Below, piece after piece: positions 34,014-42,896 of a stretch of DNA of 64,000 nucleotides. Source of the stretch: Tsuneonella dongtanensis (GTDB taxonomy: Bacteria > Pseudomonadota > Alphaproteobacteria > Sphingomonadales > Sphingomonadaceae); the NCBI RefSeq assembly GCF_001698205.1, contig NZ_CP016591.1, positions 930,001 through 994,000 of the forward strand, given 5' to 3'. The notes below the pieces were generated by a model. That model had not been told where the DNA came from and did not search any database. It worked only from the letters and a program-made list of their open reading frames with translations. A program made the translations under genes and the position numbers. Position 1 is the first letter of the stretch. Each line of letters opens with the position of its first letter.

Positions 34014-34777
34014 CAGGCGATATCCTTGCTTCGGTCGGGGGCAGGAAGGGCGACATCCTCGCCGCCGTACTTGTAATCGAGGTAACGGCTCTTGATTGCC
34101 AGGTCGTCGAGGTTGCCCTCGGCAAGCTGGCGGGTGATCGAATCGATCTCGCCGCTGATCTTCTTGAGGCTGTCGGTGAGCTGCTGGTCGGGAGTCGCCC
34201 CCCCACGTTCCTCGGTCCGCATATGCGCGGGGATGCGCCGGTAGCTGTCGACCATCCCGGGAAGCTGCTCGCCCACCAGGCTGCGGATTTCCTGTGCCTT
34301 GGGGTGGTTCTGGTCGATCCCTTCGAGCTGCAGGCCGAGCGCATCGAGCTGGACGCCCATGTCGCTCACGATCGCCGCGGCGGGCGGCGGAAGCGCGGGG
34401 CGCTGGTGTTCGAGCCACAGCTCGGTCTTGGCGACCATCTGCTGCACGTTGCCCTTGTTGATCTCGGCGCGTTGCGGGACCTTGATCTTGCGCGACACGA
34501 CCCCGCCGAACAGCAGGAACATCGTCAGCGCCACGATCATGATGCCCCAGAAGCCGATCCCGTTGAGGATCGCTCCTGCCACCCCGGCCGCGACGAGGAT
34601 GCCGACGATCCCGATCACGATCTGAACCAGCTTGGTCTTGGCGTGCTTCGCGCGCAGCCGGGCGGACCCTTGGCCGATCGGCGCGACACGCCGATGACGA
34701 CCGCCGGCGCGGTTGTCGTCGCGCACGCTGCGCGCATCCCCGATGATGCGGTCGGACTGGCGGGTCAGGTCGCCCAA
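34013..34777 (-). CDS. XpaC-like protein (5-bromo-4-chloroindolyl phosphate hydrolysis family)
   Basis: A 254-residue protein. A basic N-terminal region is followed by two adjacent helices (LVQIVIGIVGILVAAGVAGAI and GIMIVALTMFLLFGGVV) and a cytoplasmic alpha-helical C-terminal domain. Position and layout match XpaC, which is encoded beside TelA-type genes in several phyla. Start is TTG at 34777, 5 bp after the telA stop, with GGAG at proper spacing. It overlaps the next small gene by one base. The name-giving phosphatase activity is doubtful; it more likely assists TelA in envelope-stress tolerance. Confidence 0.75.
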   Translation of the reverse strand: MGDLTRQSDRIIGDARSVRDDNRAGGRHRRVAPIGQGSARLRAKHAKTKLVQIVIGIVGILVAAGVAGAILNGIGFWGIMIVALTMFLLFGGVVSRKIKVPQRAEINKGNVQQMVAKTELWLEHQRPALPPPAAAIVSDMGVQLDALGLQLEGIDQNHPKAQEIRSLVGEQLPGMVDSYRRIPAHMRTEERGGATPDQQLTDSLKKISGEIDSITRQLAEGNLDDLAIKSRYLDYKYGGEDVALPAPDRSKDIA

Positions 34778-34781
34778 TGGA

Positions 34782-35981
34782 TCACTCCGCGGTCAGCAGT
34801 TTCGATTCCTCGAACGAGGCGGCCGCCTTGGCCTGGCCCTCGGCGCGGGCGATATAGCCTTTCGACTTCTCGACTTCGCCCGACAGCGCCTCGACCGTCT
34901 GCTTCATGCTGTCGAGCGCGCGCAGCTTGAACGCGTCGACCTCGTCCATCGTGTCGTAGATGTTCTGGAACGCGCGCTGGAGCGTCTCCATCGGGATCGT
35001 GCTCGAAGCGGCCTGTTCGTGTATCTTCCCGGTCTGCTCGCGCAGCATCGTCGATGTGCTGTCGATGATGTTCGCCGTCGTCGTATTGAGCGCGGTGATC
35101 TGGTTGAGCACGAGCCGCTGGTTGGTCATCGCTTCCGCAACGGTCACGGCTGTGCGCAGCGCGCCGACGGTGGTGGTGCTGGCGCGGTCGACGCCCTTCA
35201 CCAGCTCGACGTTGTTCTTCTTGACGAGATCGAGGCTGAGATAGCCCTGCACCGACACCGCCATCTGCGTCAGCAGGTCCTGGGTCCGCTGGCGGACGTA
35301 GAACAGCGCGGTCTCGCGGATCGCCTTGGCCTTCGCCGGATCGGTCGCGTCGAGGTCGGCGGCCTTTTCCTCCAGCTTCTCGTCGAGAACCTTCGAGATG
35401 TGGATCATCTGCTCGAGGTTGCCCATCGCCTCCCACAGCTTCTGCCGCTCGACGTCGATCGCGGCGTTGTCCATCAGCAGCTCGTCCTTGCCGCTGGAGA
35501 GGTTGCCGAGGATCGACTGGATGTGCGTCTGCGCGCTCTGGTAGCTGCGAAAATAGTTCGTCAGCTTGTTGCCGAAGGGGATGATCCCGAGGATCTTGCG
35601 GGGACCCGACTTGGCGCCGCGCTTTCCGGGATCGAGGTCCTCGACCACGCGGCGCAGTTCGGCGAGGTTGGCGCCCACGCCCTCGTCCTTGTCCATCGCG
35701 CGGACCGGTCGGTCGAGGAAGCGGTTGGACATGCCCGCCGCCGCCATGATCTCCTTGCGGCCCATGTTGGTGATCTGGTCGACCTTCTTGCCGAATTCGG
35801 GCGAATTCGCATCCTGCGCGACGAGGTCGGCGACGAAGGCGTCGGCCTTTTCCTCGAGCTTGGACTTCTTTTCCTCCGAAACGGGCACCAGGCCCGAGGC
35901 CTTCTCGGCGGCGACGACCGGCACCGGGTCGGGCGGGGTCAGTTCGAGTTCGACGGCGGTAGCGGTTTTCGTCTCGGCCAT
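34782..35981 (-). CDS. TelA-family toxic anion resistance protein
   Basis: A 399-residue soluble, mostly alpha-helical protein with a low-complexity start (ETKTATAVELELTPPDPVPV), long amphipathic helices, and the TelA family segment ALNTTTANIIDSTSTMLREQ and PMETLQRAFQNIYDTMDEVD near the C-terminus. TelA/KlaA/YaaN proteins were linked to tellurite and envelope-stress resistance; the mechanism is unclear. It is the first gene of a leftward operon with xpaC-like and PHA-system genes, and divergent from the DUF389 gene. Confidence 0.9.
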   Translation of the reverse strand: MAETKTATAVELELTPPDPVPVVAAEKASGLVPVSEEKKSKLEEKADAFVADLVAQDANSPEFGKKVDQITNMGRKEIMAAAGMSNRFLDRPVRAMDKDEGVGANLAELRRVVEDLDPGKRGAKSGPRKILGIIPFGNKLTNYFRSYQSAQTHIQSILGNLSSGKDELLMDNAAIDVERQKLWEAMGNLEQMIHISKVLDEKLEEKAADLDATDPAKAKAIRETALFYVRQRTQDLLTQMAVSVQGYLSLDLVKKNNVELVKGVDRASTTTVGALRTAVTVAEAMTNQRLVLNQITALNTTTANIIDSTSTMLREQTGKIHEQAASSTIPMETLQRAFQNIYDTMDEVDAFKLRALDSMKQTVEALSGEVEKSKGYIARAEGQAKAAASFEESKLLTAE

Positions 35982-36134
35982 GGGATCCTCAGGCGTGGTG
36001 TGTTACTTAATTAGGACAGCTGCGCCGGAGCACAAGGGGTTTTCGCAAGCATGCATAGCGGGTTGGCGCGGACCGTGCACCCGCCCAATGCATGCGAGGC
36101 TTTCCCAGGGCGCGCGGGCAGACTAGACGAAGGC

Positions 36135-37670
36135 ATGGAAGAACGGGTCGATACGCCATCGCAGTCGCTGCGTGCCGAGACGGGCGAGCCGCACGGCATC
36201 GCATTCGGACGGGTCATCGTCAGCCTGCGCCGCTGGTGGCGACAGATCGTCATCGAGATCGACCAGTCCGAAGTGATCGCGCGCCGGCGCGAGGAAGCCT
36301 ACCTGTCGCCCCGCTACATGTTCATGACCGCGATGAGCGGCGGCATCGCGGTCCTGGGGTTGCTGCTCTCGAGCCCCGCCGTGGTGATCGGCGCGATGCT
36401 CCTGTCCCCGCTCATGGGCCCGATCATCGGCCTCGGATTCGCGCTCGCGATCGGCGACTACGAATGGCTGCGCAAGTCGGCCAAGGCGCTTGTCGCCGGA
36501 AGCCTCATGGCCATCCTGCTCTGCGCGCTGATCGTGTTCCTGTCGCCGATCCAGACCGTCACGAGCGAGATCGCAAGCCGTACCCGGCCCAACCTGTTCG
36601 ACCTGCTCGTCGCGCTGTTTTCGGCGCTCGCAGGTGCCTATGCGATGATCCGCGGCAAGGAAGGGGCCATCGTCGGCGTCGCGATCGCGACCGCCCTCAT
36701 GCCGCCGCTGGCGGTCGTCGGCTACGGCATGGCGACCTTCAACGGCACGGTGTTCTGGGGCTCGCTGCTGTTGTTCGTGACCAACGCGATCACGATCGCG
36801 CTCACGGCGATGGTGATGGCGCGGCTCTACGGCTTCCGCGCCGACCTGACCCAGCGCCAGACGATGCTGCAGAACCTGGCGGTGACGATGGTCTTCATCG
36901 CGCTCGCAGTGCCGCTGGCCTATTCGCTGATCCAAATCGGCCGGGAAGCGAACGGCGCGAGGCTGGTCCGGGGCGAGCTCCAGGGCCTGTTCGATCCGCG
37001 ATCGCGCCTGAGCCAGGTCGATATCGACTGGCGAGCCGAACCTGTCACGATTGACGCGACCGTGCTGACGCCGAAGCTCGAGGCCGAGGCGGAAGCGCGC
37101 GGCCAGCGCGCCCTGTCGGCCCGGCTGGAAAAGCCGGTCGAGCTGCGGATCAACCAGTACCTCGTCGGTACCGGCGCGCAGGCGGCGGAATCGGCGCAGC
37201 TTGCCGCGGCGCAGGCGCAGCGCGAAGCGGCCGAGAACGCGAAGGCCTCGGCCCTGTCGCGCGAGCTCGCGCTGGTCGCGGGGGTCTCCGAAGACGAAGT
37301 CACGCTCGACCGCGGCAAACGCCGCGCGATCGTGCGCGCCCGGCCGCTGCCCGGTGCGCAGCTCGCCTCCTATCGCGCGCTGGAGCGCCGCATCGCCGCC
37401 GATGCGCCGGACTGGACCGTCGTGCTCCAACCGCCGGCCGGCCCGCTTCCCTCGGTCGCGTTCGCGGACGGCAAGCCGTCCAGCGAGGGCGTCGCGGCGC
37501 TGGAACTCATTGCTTGGGCATCCGAACGTGCGGGTCGTCCGGTCGTGCTGGTCGGGCCCGGCGAACAGACGAGCGCCGCCAACGAGTGGCTGCTCGAGAA
37601 GGGCATCGACGCGGCGACGGAATCCGGCCCCGCGCCCTTGCGGGCCCGCTGGGCCGACACGTCGGACTGA
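36135..37670 (+). CDS. DUF389 family membrane protein
   Basis: A 511-residue protein. The N-terminal half is the DUF389 domain with six to seven helices: YMFMTAMSGGIAVLGLLLSS, VVIGAMLLSPLMGPIIGLGF, LFSALAGAYAMIRGKEGAIV and AIATALMPPLAVVGYGMA. The long cytoplasmic or periplasmic C-terminal half is alpha/beta with an Ala/Gln-rich helix (AESAQLAAAQAQREAAENA). The family is widespread and unassigned. ATG at 36135 gives a normal N-terminus. It converges with the fatty acyl-AMP ligase with 1 bp between stops. Confidence 0.88.
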   Translation: MEERVDTPSQSLRAETGEPHGIAFGRVIVSLRRWWRQIVIEIDQSEVIARRREEAYLSPRYMFMTAMSGGIAVLGLLLSSPAVVIGAMLLSPLMGPIIGLGFALAIGDYEWLRKSAKALVAGSLMAILLCALIVFLSPIQTVTSEIASRTRPNLFDLLVALFSALAGAYAMIRGKEGAIVGVAIATALMPPLAVVGYGMATFNGTVFWGSLLLFVTNAITIALTAMVMARLYGFRADLTQRQTMLQNLAVTMVFIALAVPLAYSLIQIGREANGARLVRGELQGLFDPRSRLSQVDIDWRAEPVTIDATVLTPKLEAEAEARGQRALSARLEKPVELRINQYLVGTGAQAAESAQLAAAQAQREAAENAKASALSRELALVAGVSEDEVTLDRGKRRAIVRARPLPGAQLASYRALERRIAADAPDWTVVLQPPAGPLPSVAFADGKPSSEGVAALELIAWASERAGRPVVLVGPGEQTSAANEWLLEKGIDAATESGPAPLRARWADTSD

Positions 37671-37671
37671 A

Positions 37672-39411
37672 TCAGGCGGCTTCGAGCAGCCTGATCGGCT
37701 CGATCTCACCCGCAAGGTATAGCCGCTTGGCCTTCGCGCGGCTGAGCTTGCCCGACGAGGTGCGCGGCAGGGTGCGCGGGGGCACCAGCTCGACCACGCA
37801 GTTCATGCCGGTGATCGAGCGGACCTTGTCGCGGATCGCCTCGTGCAGGCGAACCCGCTCCTCCGGATCGGATACGCGGCAGTGCACCAGGACCGCAGGG
37901 GCTTCCTCGCCGCCCTCGGTCTCGAAGCTGAACGCGGCGACGTCGCCGTGGTTGAAGCCGGGAAGCTGCTCCACCGCCCACTCGATGTCCTGCGGCCAGT
38001 GGTTCTTGCCGTTGATGATGATCATGTCCTTCGCCCGGCCGACGATGAACAGGTAACCGTCGCCGAGGTAGCCCATGTCGCCCGTGTCGAGCCAACCATG
38101 CACCAGGCAGTCGTTGGTCGCTTCCTCGTTGCGGAAATAGCTGTGCATCACCGATTCGCCGCGGCACCAGACCTTGCCGATCTGGTGATCGCCCTTGATC
38201 TCGCCGTGCTCGCCGCGGATCTCGACTTCCATGCCGGGCAGCGGCTTGCCGCAATTGACGATCGCGCGGTACCGGGCGGGGCGGCTGAGGTCGCGTTCGG
38301 CGCCGGACAGGCGTTCCTCCTCGACAAGCTCGACCCGGATACCTTCGCCCGGCGGCATGACGGTGACCGCGAGGGTCGCTTCGGCGAGGCCGTAGCTCGG
38401 GGTGAAGGCGCTCGCCTTGAAGCCCGCTTCGGCAAACGCGTTGACGAAATTCTGCATCACGTCGGGCCGGATCATGTCGGCGCCGTTGCCCGCGGTCCGC
38501 CAGCGCGAGAGGTCGAAGCGCTCCGACACCTGGCTCTGCGAGGAGATGCGCCGCGCGCAGATGTCGTACCCGAAGGTCGGCGAATAGCTGAGCGTGTTGC
38601 CGGGATTGCGGCTGATGAGGTCGAGCCATGCGAGCGGCCGGCGCGCGAAATGCTCGGTCTTGAGATAATCGCAGCTCGCCTGGTTGGCGATCGGCGAGAG
38701 GAAGCAGCCAACTAGGCCCATGTCGTGGTACCACGGCAGCCAACTCACCACGCGGTCGTTGACGCCGAGGTCGACCCCGGTCGCGTGACCGTAGAGGTTG
38801 TGCAGCAGCGCGCGGTGGGTGACCGCCACCCCGGTGGGAAAGCGCGTCGAACCGCTCGAATACTGGAGGTAGCAGATGTCGTCCGGGCTCAATTCGGGCA
38901 AGTCGGCTTGCGGTGCGTCGGCCTGGGCGAATTCTTCCCAGCTGATCCCCTCGCACCCCTGTCGGTCGGCGGCCGCCTTGGCCATCTCCGCGATCTCGCC
39001 GGGATAGATCAGCATCTTGGGGTCCGAACTCTCGAGCTGGACCGAAAGCTGGTCGATGTAGCTTTCCTTGCCGCCGAAAGTGGTCGGCAGCGGCAGCGGC
39101 ACGGGCCAGGCGCCGGCATAGACGCAGCCGCAGAACAGCGCGGCGAACTCGGGGCTCGTCTCGGCGACGAGCGCCACGCGGTCTTCGCGGCCGATGCCGG
39201 CGGCGATCAGGCGATAGGCCATCTTCAGCGCGTCGGCCCGCATCTCGGCGAACGGGTAGGGGCGCTCGAGGTCGCCCCGCATGTCGTGGAAATTGAGCCC
39301 CTTCGCGCTACGCGCGGCGTAGTCGATGGCTTCGGCGAACGTGGCGAAGTCGGAACGGCGCCGCGGAAGCGGACAGTCGTTCGGCGTCGGCATCGGTTTC
39401 GAATCGGTCAT
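37672..39411 (-). CDS. Fatty acyl-AMP ligase (FAAL)
   Basis: A 579-residue adenylate-forming enzyme. It has the A3-type loop YLQYSSGSTRFPTGVAVTH, WLPWYHDMGLVG, PSYGLAEATLAVTV, HGWLDTGDMGYLGDGYLFIVGRAKDMIIINGKNHWPQDIE, and PRTSSGKLSRAKAK at the C-terminus. The YHDMGL and family order fit FAALs, which activate fatty acids as AMP esters and load acyl carrier proteins instead of CoA. No acyl carrier protein, PKS or NRPS gene is nearby, so this is an orphan. ATG at 39411 is chosen over a longer frame. Confidence 0.85.
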   Translation of the reverse strand: MTDSKPMPTPNDCPLPRRRSDFATFAEAIDYAARSAKGLNFHDMRGDLERPYPFAEMRADALKMAYRLIAAGIGREDRVALVAETSPEFAALFCGCVYAGAWPVPLPLPTTFGGKESYIDQLSVQLESSDPKMLIYPGEIAEMAKAAADRQGCEGISWEEFAQADAPQADLPELSPDDICYLQYSSGSTRFPTGVAVTHRALLHNLYGHATGVDLGVNDRVVSWLPWYHDMGLVGCFLSPIANQASCDYLKTEHFARRPLAWLDLISRNPGNTLSYSPTFGYDICARRISSQSQVSERFDLSRWRTAGNGADMIRPDVMQNFVNAFAEAGFKASAFTPSYGLAEATLAVTVMPPGEGIRVELVEEERLSGAERDLSRPARYRAIVNCGKPLPGMEVEIRGEHGEIKGDHQIGKVWCRGESVMHSYFRNEEATNDCLVHGWLDTGDMGYLGDGYLFIVGRAKDMIIINGKNHWPQDIEWAVEQLPGFNHGDVAAFSFETEGGEEAPAVLVHCRVSDPEERVRLHEAIRDKVRSITGMNCVVELVPPRTLPRTSSGKLSRAKAKRLYLAGEIEPIRLLEAA

Positions 39412-39551
39412 GTGTGGAGCGTAAACCCGTTGTCTGCGCGCTCTTTCAGCGCTTCCTGTATGCAGTCCGGTAGTGCGCGACCCAAAAAAACGCGCCTCTG
39501 TGGTCCAAGGTTTCCCAATCGTTACACACTGTGGCACGAATATGGCGAACG

Positions 39552-40109
39552 ATGTCCCGCCGTCCTGTCAAAGAGCGCCGCAAGCCGCCCCCGCTGAGCC
39601 CGCACAGCCTTCAGGAGCTGGCGCTGGCCTATGTCGCGCGCTTTGCCTCCAGCGGCTCGAAAGTCGAGCAATATCTGCAGCGCAAGCTCCGCGAACGCGG
39701 CTGGGACGGCGATGCCGCGCCCGATCCGCGGGCGATCGTCGATCGATTCGCCGAACTGGGGTACATCGACGACGAAGCGTGGGCGCGGGCGAAGGGGGGC
39801 AGCCTGCTGCGCCGCGGATACGGGGCACGGCGGATCGAGCAGGCACTCGGCGCGGCGGGCATCGAGGAGGGCCTGCGCGCCGAAGTGAGGGCCGGCGAGG
39901 CGGAGTACCGGCAGTCGGCAATCGCCTACGCCGCACGGCGCAGGCTGGGACCGTGGGACTCGCGACCCGCCGATCGCGCGGGGCGCGAGAAACAGATCGC
40001 CGCAATGCTGCGCGCAGGGCATGGATTCGAAGCCGCGCGCGCGGTAATCGATGCGGCGAGCGTCGCCGAGGCGGAGGCCTGGGCGGCGGAGGTCGAGGAG
40101 AATCCATGA
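39552..40109 (+). CDS. recX: RecX family protein
   Basis: A 185-residue, helix-rich, basic protein that would modulate RecA filament growth. It has the RecX helical repeats: LAYVARFASSGSKVEQYLQRKLRERGW, FAELGYIDDEAWARAKGGSLLRRGYGARRIEQALG and GHGFEAARAVIDAASVAE. ATG at 39552 is preferred to GTG at 39531. It overlaps the next gene (ATGA). recA is not in the window. Confidence 0.8.
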   Translation: MSRRPVKERRKPPPLSPHSLQELALAYVARFASSGSKVEQYLQRKLRERGWDGDAAPDPRAIVDRFAELGYIDDEAWARAKGGSLLRRGYGARRIEQALGAAGIEEGLRAEVRAGEAEYRQSAIAYAARRRLGPWDSRPADRAGREKQIAAMLRAGHGFEAARAVIDAASVAEAEAWAAEVEENP

Positions 40110-40585
40110 AGCTTTTTCCCGCGCTGGCATGCGTTGCCGCGCTCGTCGCCTGCTCGCCCCAACCGGCGGCTGAAGCCTCCCCGGTTGCCCAGGCCCCGGC
40201 GACCCATCCCGTTTCGGGGCTCAAGGTCATTCCGCTTTCGGTCGAGACGGCGAAAGGCCGCCACTCCTTGCGGGTGGAAGTTGCCGCGACGCCGTCCGAG
40301 CAGGCGCAGGGCCTGATGTTCCGCACCGAGATGGGCGACGATGAGGGGATGCTGTTCCCGCGCAACCCGCCCGACATCGCGAGTTTCTGGATGAAGAACA
40401 CCCCGATGTCGCTCGACATCATCTTCATCGGGATCGACCGGAAAGTGATCAACGTCGCCGCGGAGACCGTGCCCTATTCGCTCGCCCCGGTCGGCTCGCG
40501 AGACCTGGCGGCGGCGGTGTTGGAGCTCAAGGCAGGGCGCGCCGCCGAACTCGGCATCGGTCCCGGCAGCGTGGTGAAGTGGTAG
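40106..40585 (+). CDS. DUF192 lipoprotein
   Basis: A 159-residue protein. The N-terminus has a lipoprotein signal (ALACVAALVACSP), followed by a linker and the compact DUF192 fold: VEVAATPSEQAQGLMFRTEM, MLFPRNPPDIASFWMKNTPMSLDIIFIG and AAVLELKAGRAAELGIGPGS. The function is unknown; the domain is a small beta-barrel seen alone or in secreted proteins. It overlaps the recX gene by 4 bp. Confidence 0.85.
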   Translation: MKLFPALACVAALVACSPQPAAEASPVAQAPATHPVSGLKVIPLSVETAKGRHSLRVEVAATPSEQAQGLMFRTEMGDDEGMLFPRNPPDIASFWMKNTPMSLDIIFIGIDRKVINVAAETVPYSLAPVGSRDLAAAVLELKAGRAAELGIGPGSVVKW

Positions 40586-40641
40586 ATGCCGGGCGCTAGA
40601 ATGCTTGGCGGGTCGGGGCGAATCGGCTAGGCGCGCCAACC

Positions 40642-41055
40642 ATGGGTATCCTCTCCAAGATCTTCACCTGGTGGGACGGCGCGACCATCACGACGTTGCT
40701 GTGGTCGTCGCTCAACGGTGAGCACGTCGGCACCGATTTCGCGGGCAACAAGTACTACCGCGCCAAGAAGCGCGTGCCCGCGGGCCAGCCCTTTGCCGGA
40801 AGCGAGCGGCGCTGGGTGATCTATTCCGGTTCGAACGATGCGAGCAACGTGCCCGCCGAATGGCACGGCTGGCTCCACGGCTCGCTGGAAGGCGTACCTG
40901 AAAGCCACCTGCCGCCCGCACGGATCTGGGAGTCCGACTACACCCCCAACGTCACCGGCACCGTCTCGGCCTATCGTCCGCAGGGCGCGCTCGAGCGCGG
41001 CGGCAAGCGCGCCGCCGCGACCGGCGACTACGAGGCATGGAGCCCGGACGCCTGA
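40642..41055 (+). CDS. NDUFA12/B17.2-like complex I accessory protein
   Basis: A 137-residue protein of the NDUFA12 family, an alphaproteobacterial and mitochondrial accessory subunit of NADH:quinone oxidoreductase. It has FTWWDGATITTLLWS, GTDFAGNKYYR, RRWVIYSG, VPAEWHGWLHG and the Pro-rich end. It sits at the inner membrane with complex I. Its ATG follows the DUF192 stop by 56 bp, and it overlaps the DUF2155 gene by 19 bp. The pairing with DUF2155 and aat is, as I recall, common in this class. Confidence 0.93.
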   Translation: MGILSKIFTWWDGATITTLLWSSLNGEHVGTDFAGNKYYRAKKRVPAGQPFAGSERRWVIYSGSNDASNVPAEWHGWLHGSLEGVPESHLPPARIWESDYTPNVTGTVSAYRPQGALERGGKRAAATGDYEAWSPDA

Positions 41056-41636
41056 TCGTGCGCCGGGCATCGGTAGTCCTTGTCGCCGGCGCGCTCGCCG
41101 CCTGCACGCAGCAGCCGCCCGACCCTCGTCCCGTGGAGACCGAGGTCCCCGAAGAGCTGCGTGCACCCAAGATGGTCGAGCCGGTCGAGAAGTCAGCCGG
41201 CACGCCGATGAAGGACCGCGTCGCGTTGATCGGCGTCCTCAACAAGCGCAACAACCTGTCGCAGACGTTCGAGATGAAGCCGGGCGAGGCGAAGCGCTGG
41301 GGCGAGGTCATCGTACGGCTCGCCGCCTGCGAACGCACCGCGCCATGGGAATTCCCGCGCCAGACCGGCGCCTTTACCCAGGTCTTCGTTCGCGCCGCCG
41401 GTGGCGACGGCGACTGGAACAAGGCCTTCTCGGGCTGGATGTTCAAGGAAGCGCCGAGCATCAACGTGCTCGAGCACCCGATCTACGACGTCTGGGTCAA
41501 GGACTGCAGGATGAGTTTCGACGGCGGGAAACCGCCCGCTTCCGATTCCGCGAGCAGCGCGCCGAATGCCTCGGGAAGCGGGGCCGCGCCGGCGCCTTCG
41601 CCGTCCGCCGAGGCTTCGCCCAGCAACGCGACGTAG
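41037..41636 (+). CDS. DUF2155 family lipoprotein
   Basis: A 199-residue protein with a lipoprotein signal (VVLVAGALAACTQ), a Pro/Glu-rich linker, and the DUF2155 core: RVALIGVLNKRNNLSQTFEM, VIVRLAACERTAPWEFPRQT, AFSGWMFKEAPSINVLEHPI and YDVWVKDCRM. The C-terminal tail is Ser/Ala/Pro-rich. ATG at 41037 or GTG at 41058 are both possible starts. Its 3' 154 bp overlap the convergent aat gene on the other strand, so the low-complexity tail is also antisense coding. Function unknown; a periplasmic envelope role is likely. Confidence 0.85.
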   Translation: MEPGRLIVRRASVVLVAGALAACTQQPPDPRPVETEVPEELRAPKMVEPVEKSAGTPMKDRVALIGVLNKRNNLSQTFEMKPGEAKRWGEVIVRLAACERTAPWEFPRQTGAFTQVFVRAAGGDGDWNKAFSGWMFKEAPSINVLEHPIYDVWVKDCRMSFDGGKPPASDSASSAPNASGSGAAPAPSPSAEASPSNAT

Positions 41637-42193
41637 CGCGACTGCGCAATTTCCACCGCGCCCAGAGAGGCGAGGTGTTCGGTCATGAACTGGCAGTCGA
41701 GCAGGCGACCGCCGCTCCGCCGCATCAGCGCGACGAGCCAGGCAAGCGCGACCTTGCTTGCGTCGTCGGCGCGGCTGAACATCGATTCGCCGCAGAACAC
41801 CCTGCCGAAGCCTACGCCGTAGAGGCCGCCGACGAGCTCGTCGCCCATCCAGCACTCGATCGAGTGCGCGTGGCCTTCTTCATGGAGCATGCGGTAGCTC
41901 GACATGATCCGCCCGCTGATCCAGCTTTCGGGATGACCCGGGCGCGGTTCGGCGCAGGCGGCGATCACGCGGTCGAAGGCGGCGTCGCACGTCACCTGGA
42001 AGCGATCCTGGCGGATGACCTTGGCGAGGGACTTGGACAGGCGAAACCCGTCGAGCGGCAGGATCGCCCTGCGGCGGGGCTCGACCCAGAAGACTTCGGG
42101 ATCGTCCCGGCTGTCCGCCATCGGGAAGATGCCGTTGCGATAGGCAAGCAGCAGCAGATCGCTGGGGATCAGGGGCGGGGCTGGGGCGTGCAT
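41483..42193 (-). CDS. aat: Leucyl/phenylalanyl-tRNA--protein transferase
   Basis: A 236-residue enzyme that adds Leu or Phe to N-terminal Arg/Lys of proteins, marking them for ClpS/ClpAP degradation (N-degron pathway). Landmarks are LLLLAYRNGIFPMADSRDDP, FWVEPRRRAILPLDGF, HPESWISGRIMSSYRMLHEEGHAHSIECW, LVGGLYGVGFGRVFCGESMF, and LLDCQFMTEHLASLGAVEI. Length fits the family (E. coli Aat about 234). Its 3' end overlaps the DUF2155 tail by 154 bp, with an Ala/Gly/Glu-rich stretch near the end. Confidence 0.95.
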   Translation of the reverse strand: MHAPAPPLIPSDLLLLAYRNGIFPMADSRDDPEVFWVEPRRRAILPLDGFRLSKSLAKVIRQDRFQVTCDAAFDRVIAACAEPRPGHPESWISGRIMSSYRMLHEEGHAHSIECWMGDELVGGLYGVGFGRVFCGESMFSRADDASKVALAWLVALMRRSGGRLLDCQFMTEHLASLGAVEIAQSRYVALLGEASADGEGAGAAPLPEAFGALLAESEAGGFPPSKLILQSLTQTS

Positions 42194-42270
42194 CGGTCCG
42201 TTTGGCAGAATAGCAGGGTTTGCCCGCTTGCGATGCCCTGCGTTTGCACCTAAAGCGCGCCCTCCCGTGC

Positions 42271-42346
42271 AGGGGTGTAGCTCAGCTGGTAGAGCATCGG
42301 TCTCCAAAACCGAGGGCCACGGGTTCGAATCCTGTCACCCCTGCCA
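42271..42346 (+). tRNA. tRNA-Trp (CCA anticodon)
   Basis: A cloverleaf can be folded by eye: acceptor AGGGGTG pairs with CACCCCT, the D-arm is GCTC/GAGC, the anticodon stem TCGGT/ACCGA encloses the loop CTCCAAA with anticodon CCA at 42304-42306, and the T-loop is GTTCGAATC. Discriminator G and an encoded CCA end at 42344-42346. The position before secE-nusG is a common bacterial arrangement. Confidence 0.97.
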
Positions 42347-42531
42347 TTTTTCCTCCCGACCAGAATCGATCGAACCGCGCCGTCAGGCCGCGCGGCGAAA
42401 ACTCGTCGGGCGTAGTCAACGACTTGCATGGTTTCCAAGGCGTTAACGCGGATTTTCCGGGAACCGGCCCGGCGAGACGAGGGTTATCAGCGACAGCCGG
42501 AGGGGAAATTTCGGTTCTTACGGAGTTTGCC

Positions 42532-42681
42532 ATGTCAGGTCTGTCGTTTCGTACCAGCCGTCCCGATACCTGGGTGCAGCCGCGTCCGCATTCCGATCCG
42601 TCCACGCGGTTCCGGATGCACGGACCGATCCGCCCGATGGAAGAGCCTGGGTTGCTCGCGCGGATCTTCGGGTTCCGCTGA
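42532..42681 (+). CDS. Small basic protein of 49 residues
   Basis: A short frame starting ATG with ACGGAG 7 nt upstream, encoding a Pro/Arg-rich protein (MSGLSFRTSRPDTWVQPRPH) ending EEPGLLARIFGFR. It lies between tRNA-Trp and secE and is followed at 36 bp by a strong rho-independent terminator, which supports it being transcribed and real. I cannot name a family. The rest of the 42347-42896 region, outside this frame and its terminator, shows no gene. Confidence 0.6.
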   Translation: MSGLSFRTSRPDTWVQPRPHSDPSTRFRMHGPIRPMEEPGLLARIFGFR

Positions 42682-42716
42682 TTCCCGTTTCAATGTCCCG
42701 GCACGTAACCGGGGGC

Positions 42717-42757
42717 GCGGGGCCGCTTGCCACAGGGCGAGCGGCCCCGCTTGATTT
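42717..42757 (+). terminator. Rho-independent terminator
   Basis: Perfect 11-bp arms GCGGGGCCGCT (42717-42727) and AGCGGCCCCGC (42740-42750) enclose a 12-base loop and are followed by TTGATTT. It ends the tRNA-Trp/small-gene unit and insulates secE-nusG. Confidence 0.85.
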
Positions 42758-42896
42758 CATGAGTGCGCAGGGCTAGGGCGACACCGCTTTTCCGGCAAAT
42801 GAGCGATGCTAGGCCCTCCCGGTACTTGAACCGGGGCGGCGCTGACCCCATCCCGGAAACAGCGAAACACTTCTACGGGGGCGAAAGCTTCACATC

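Noticed and set aside
36123-37715. Minus-strand open frame opposite DUF389
   Set aside because: The plus frame has well-formed membrane helices of the DUF389 family; the minus translation is Arg-rich without features.
42271-42346. tRNA-Trp as an integration site for a mobile island
   Set aside because: No integrase lies nearby, no duplicated tRNA 3' end is seen, and the downstream genes (secE, nusG) are core genes.
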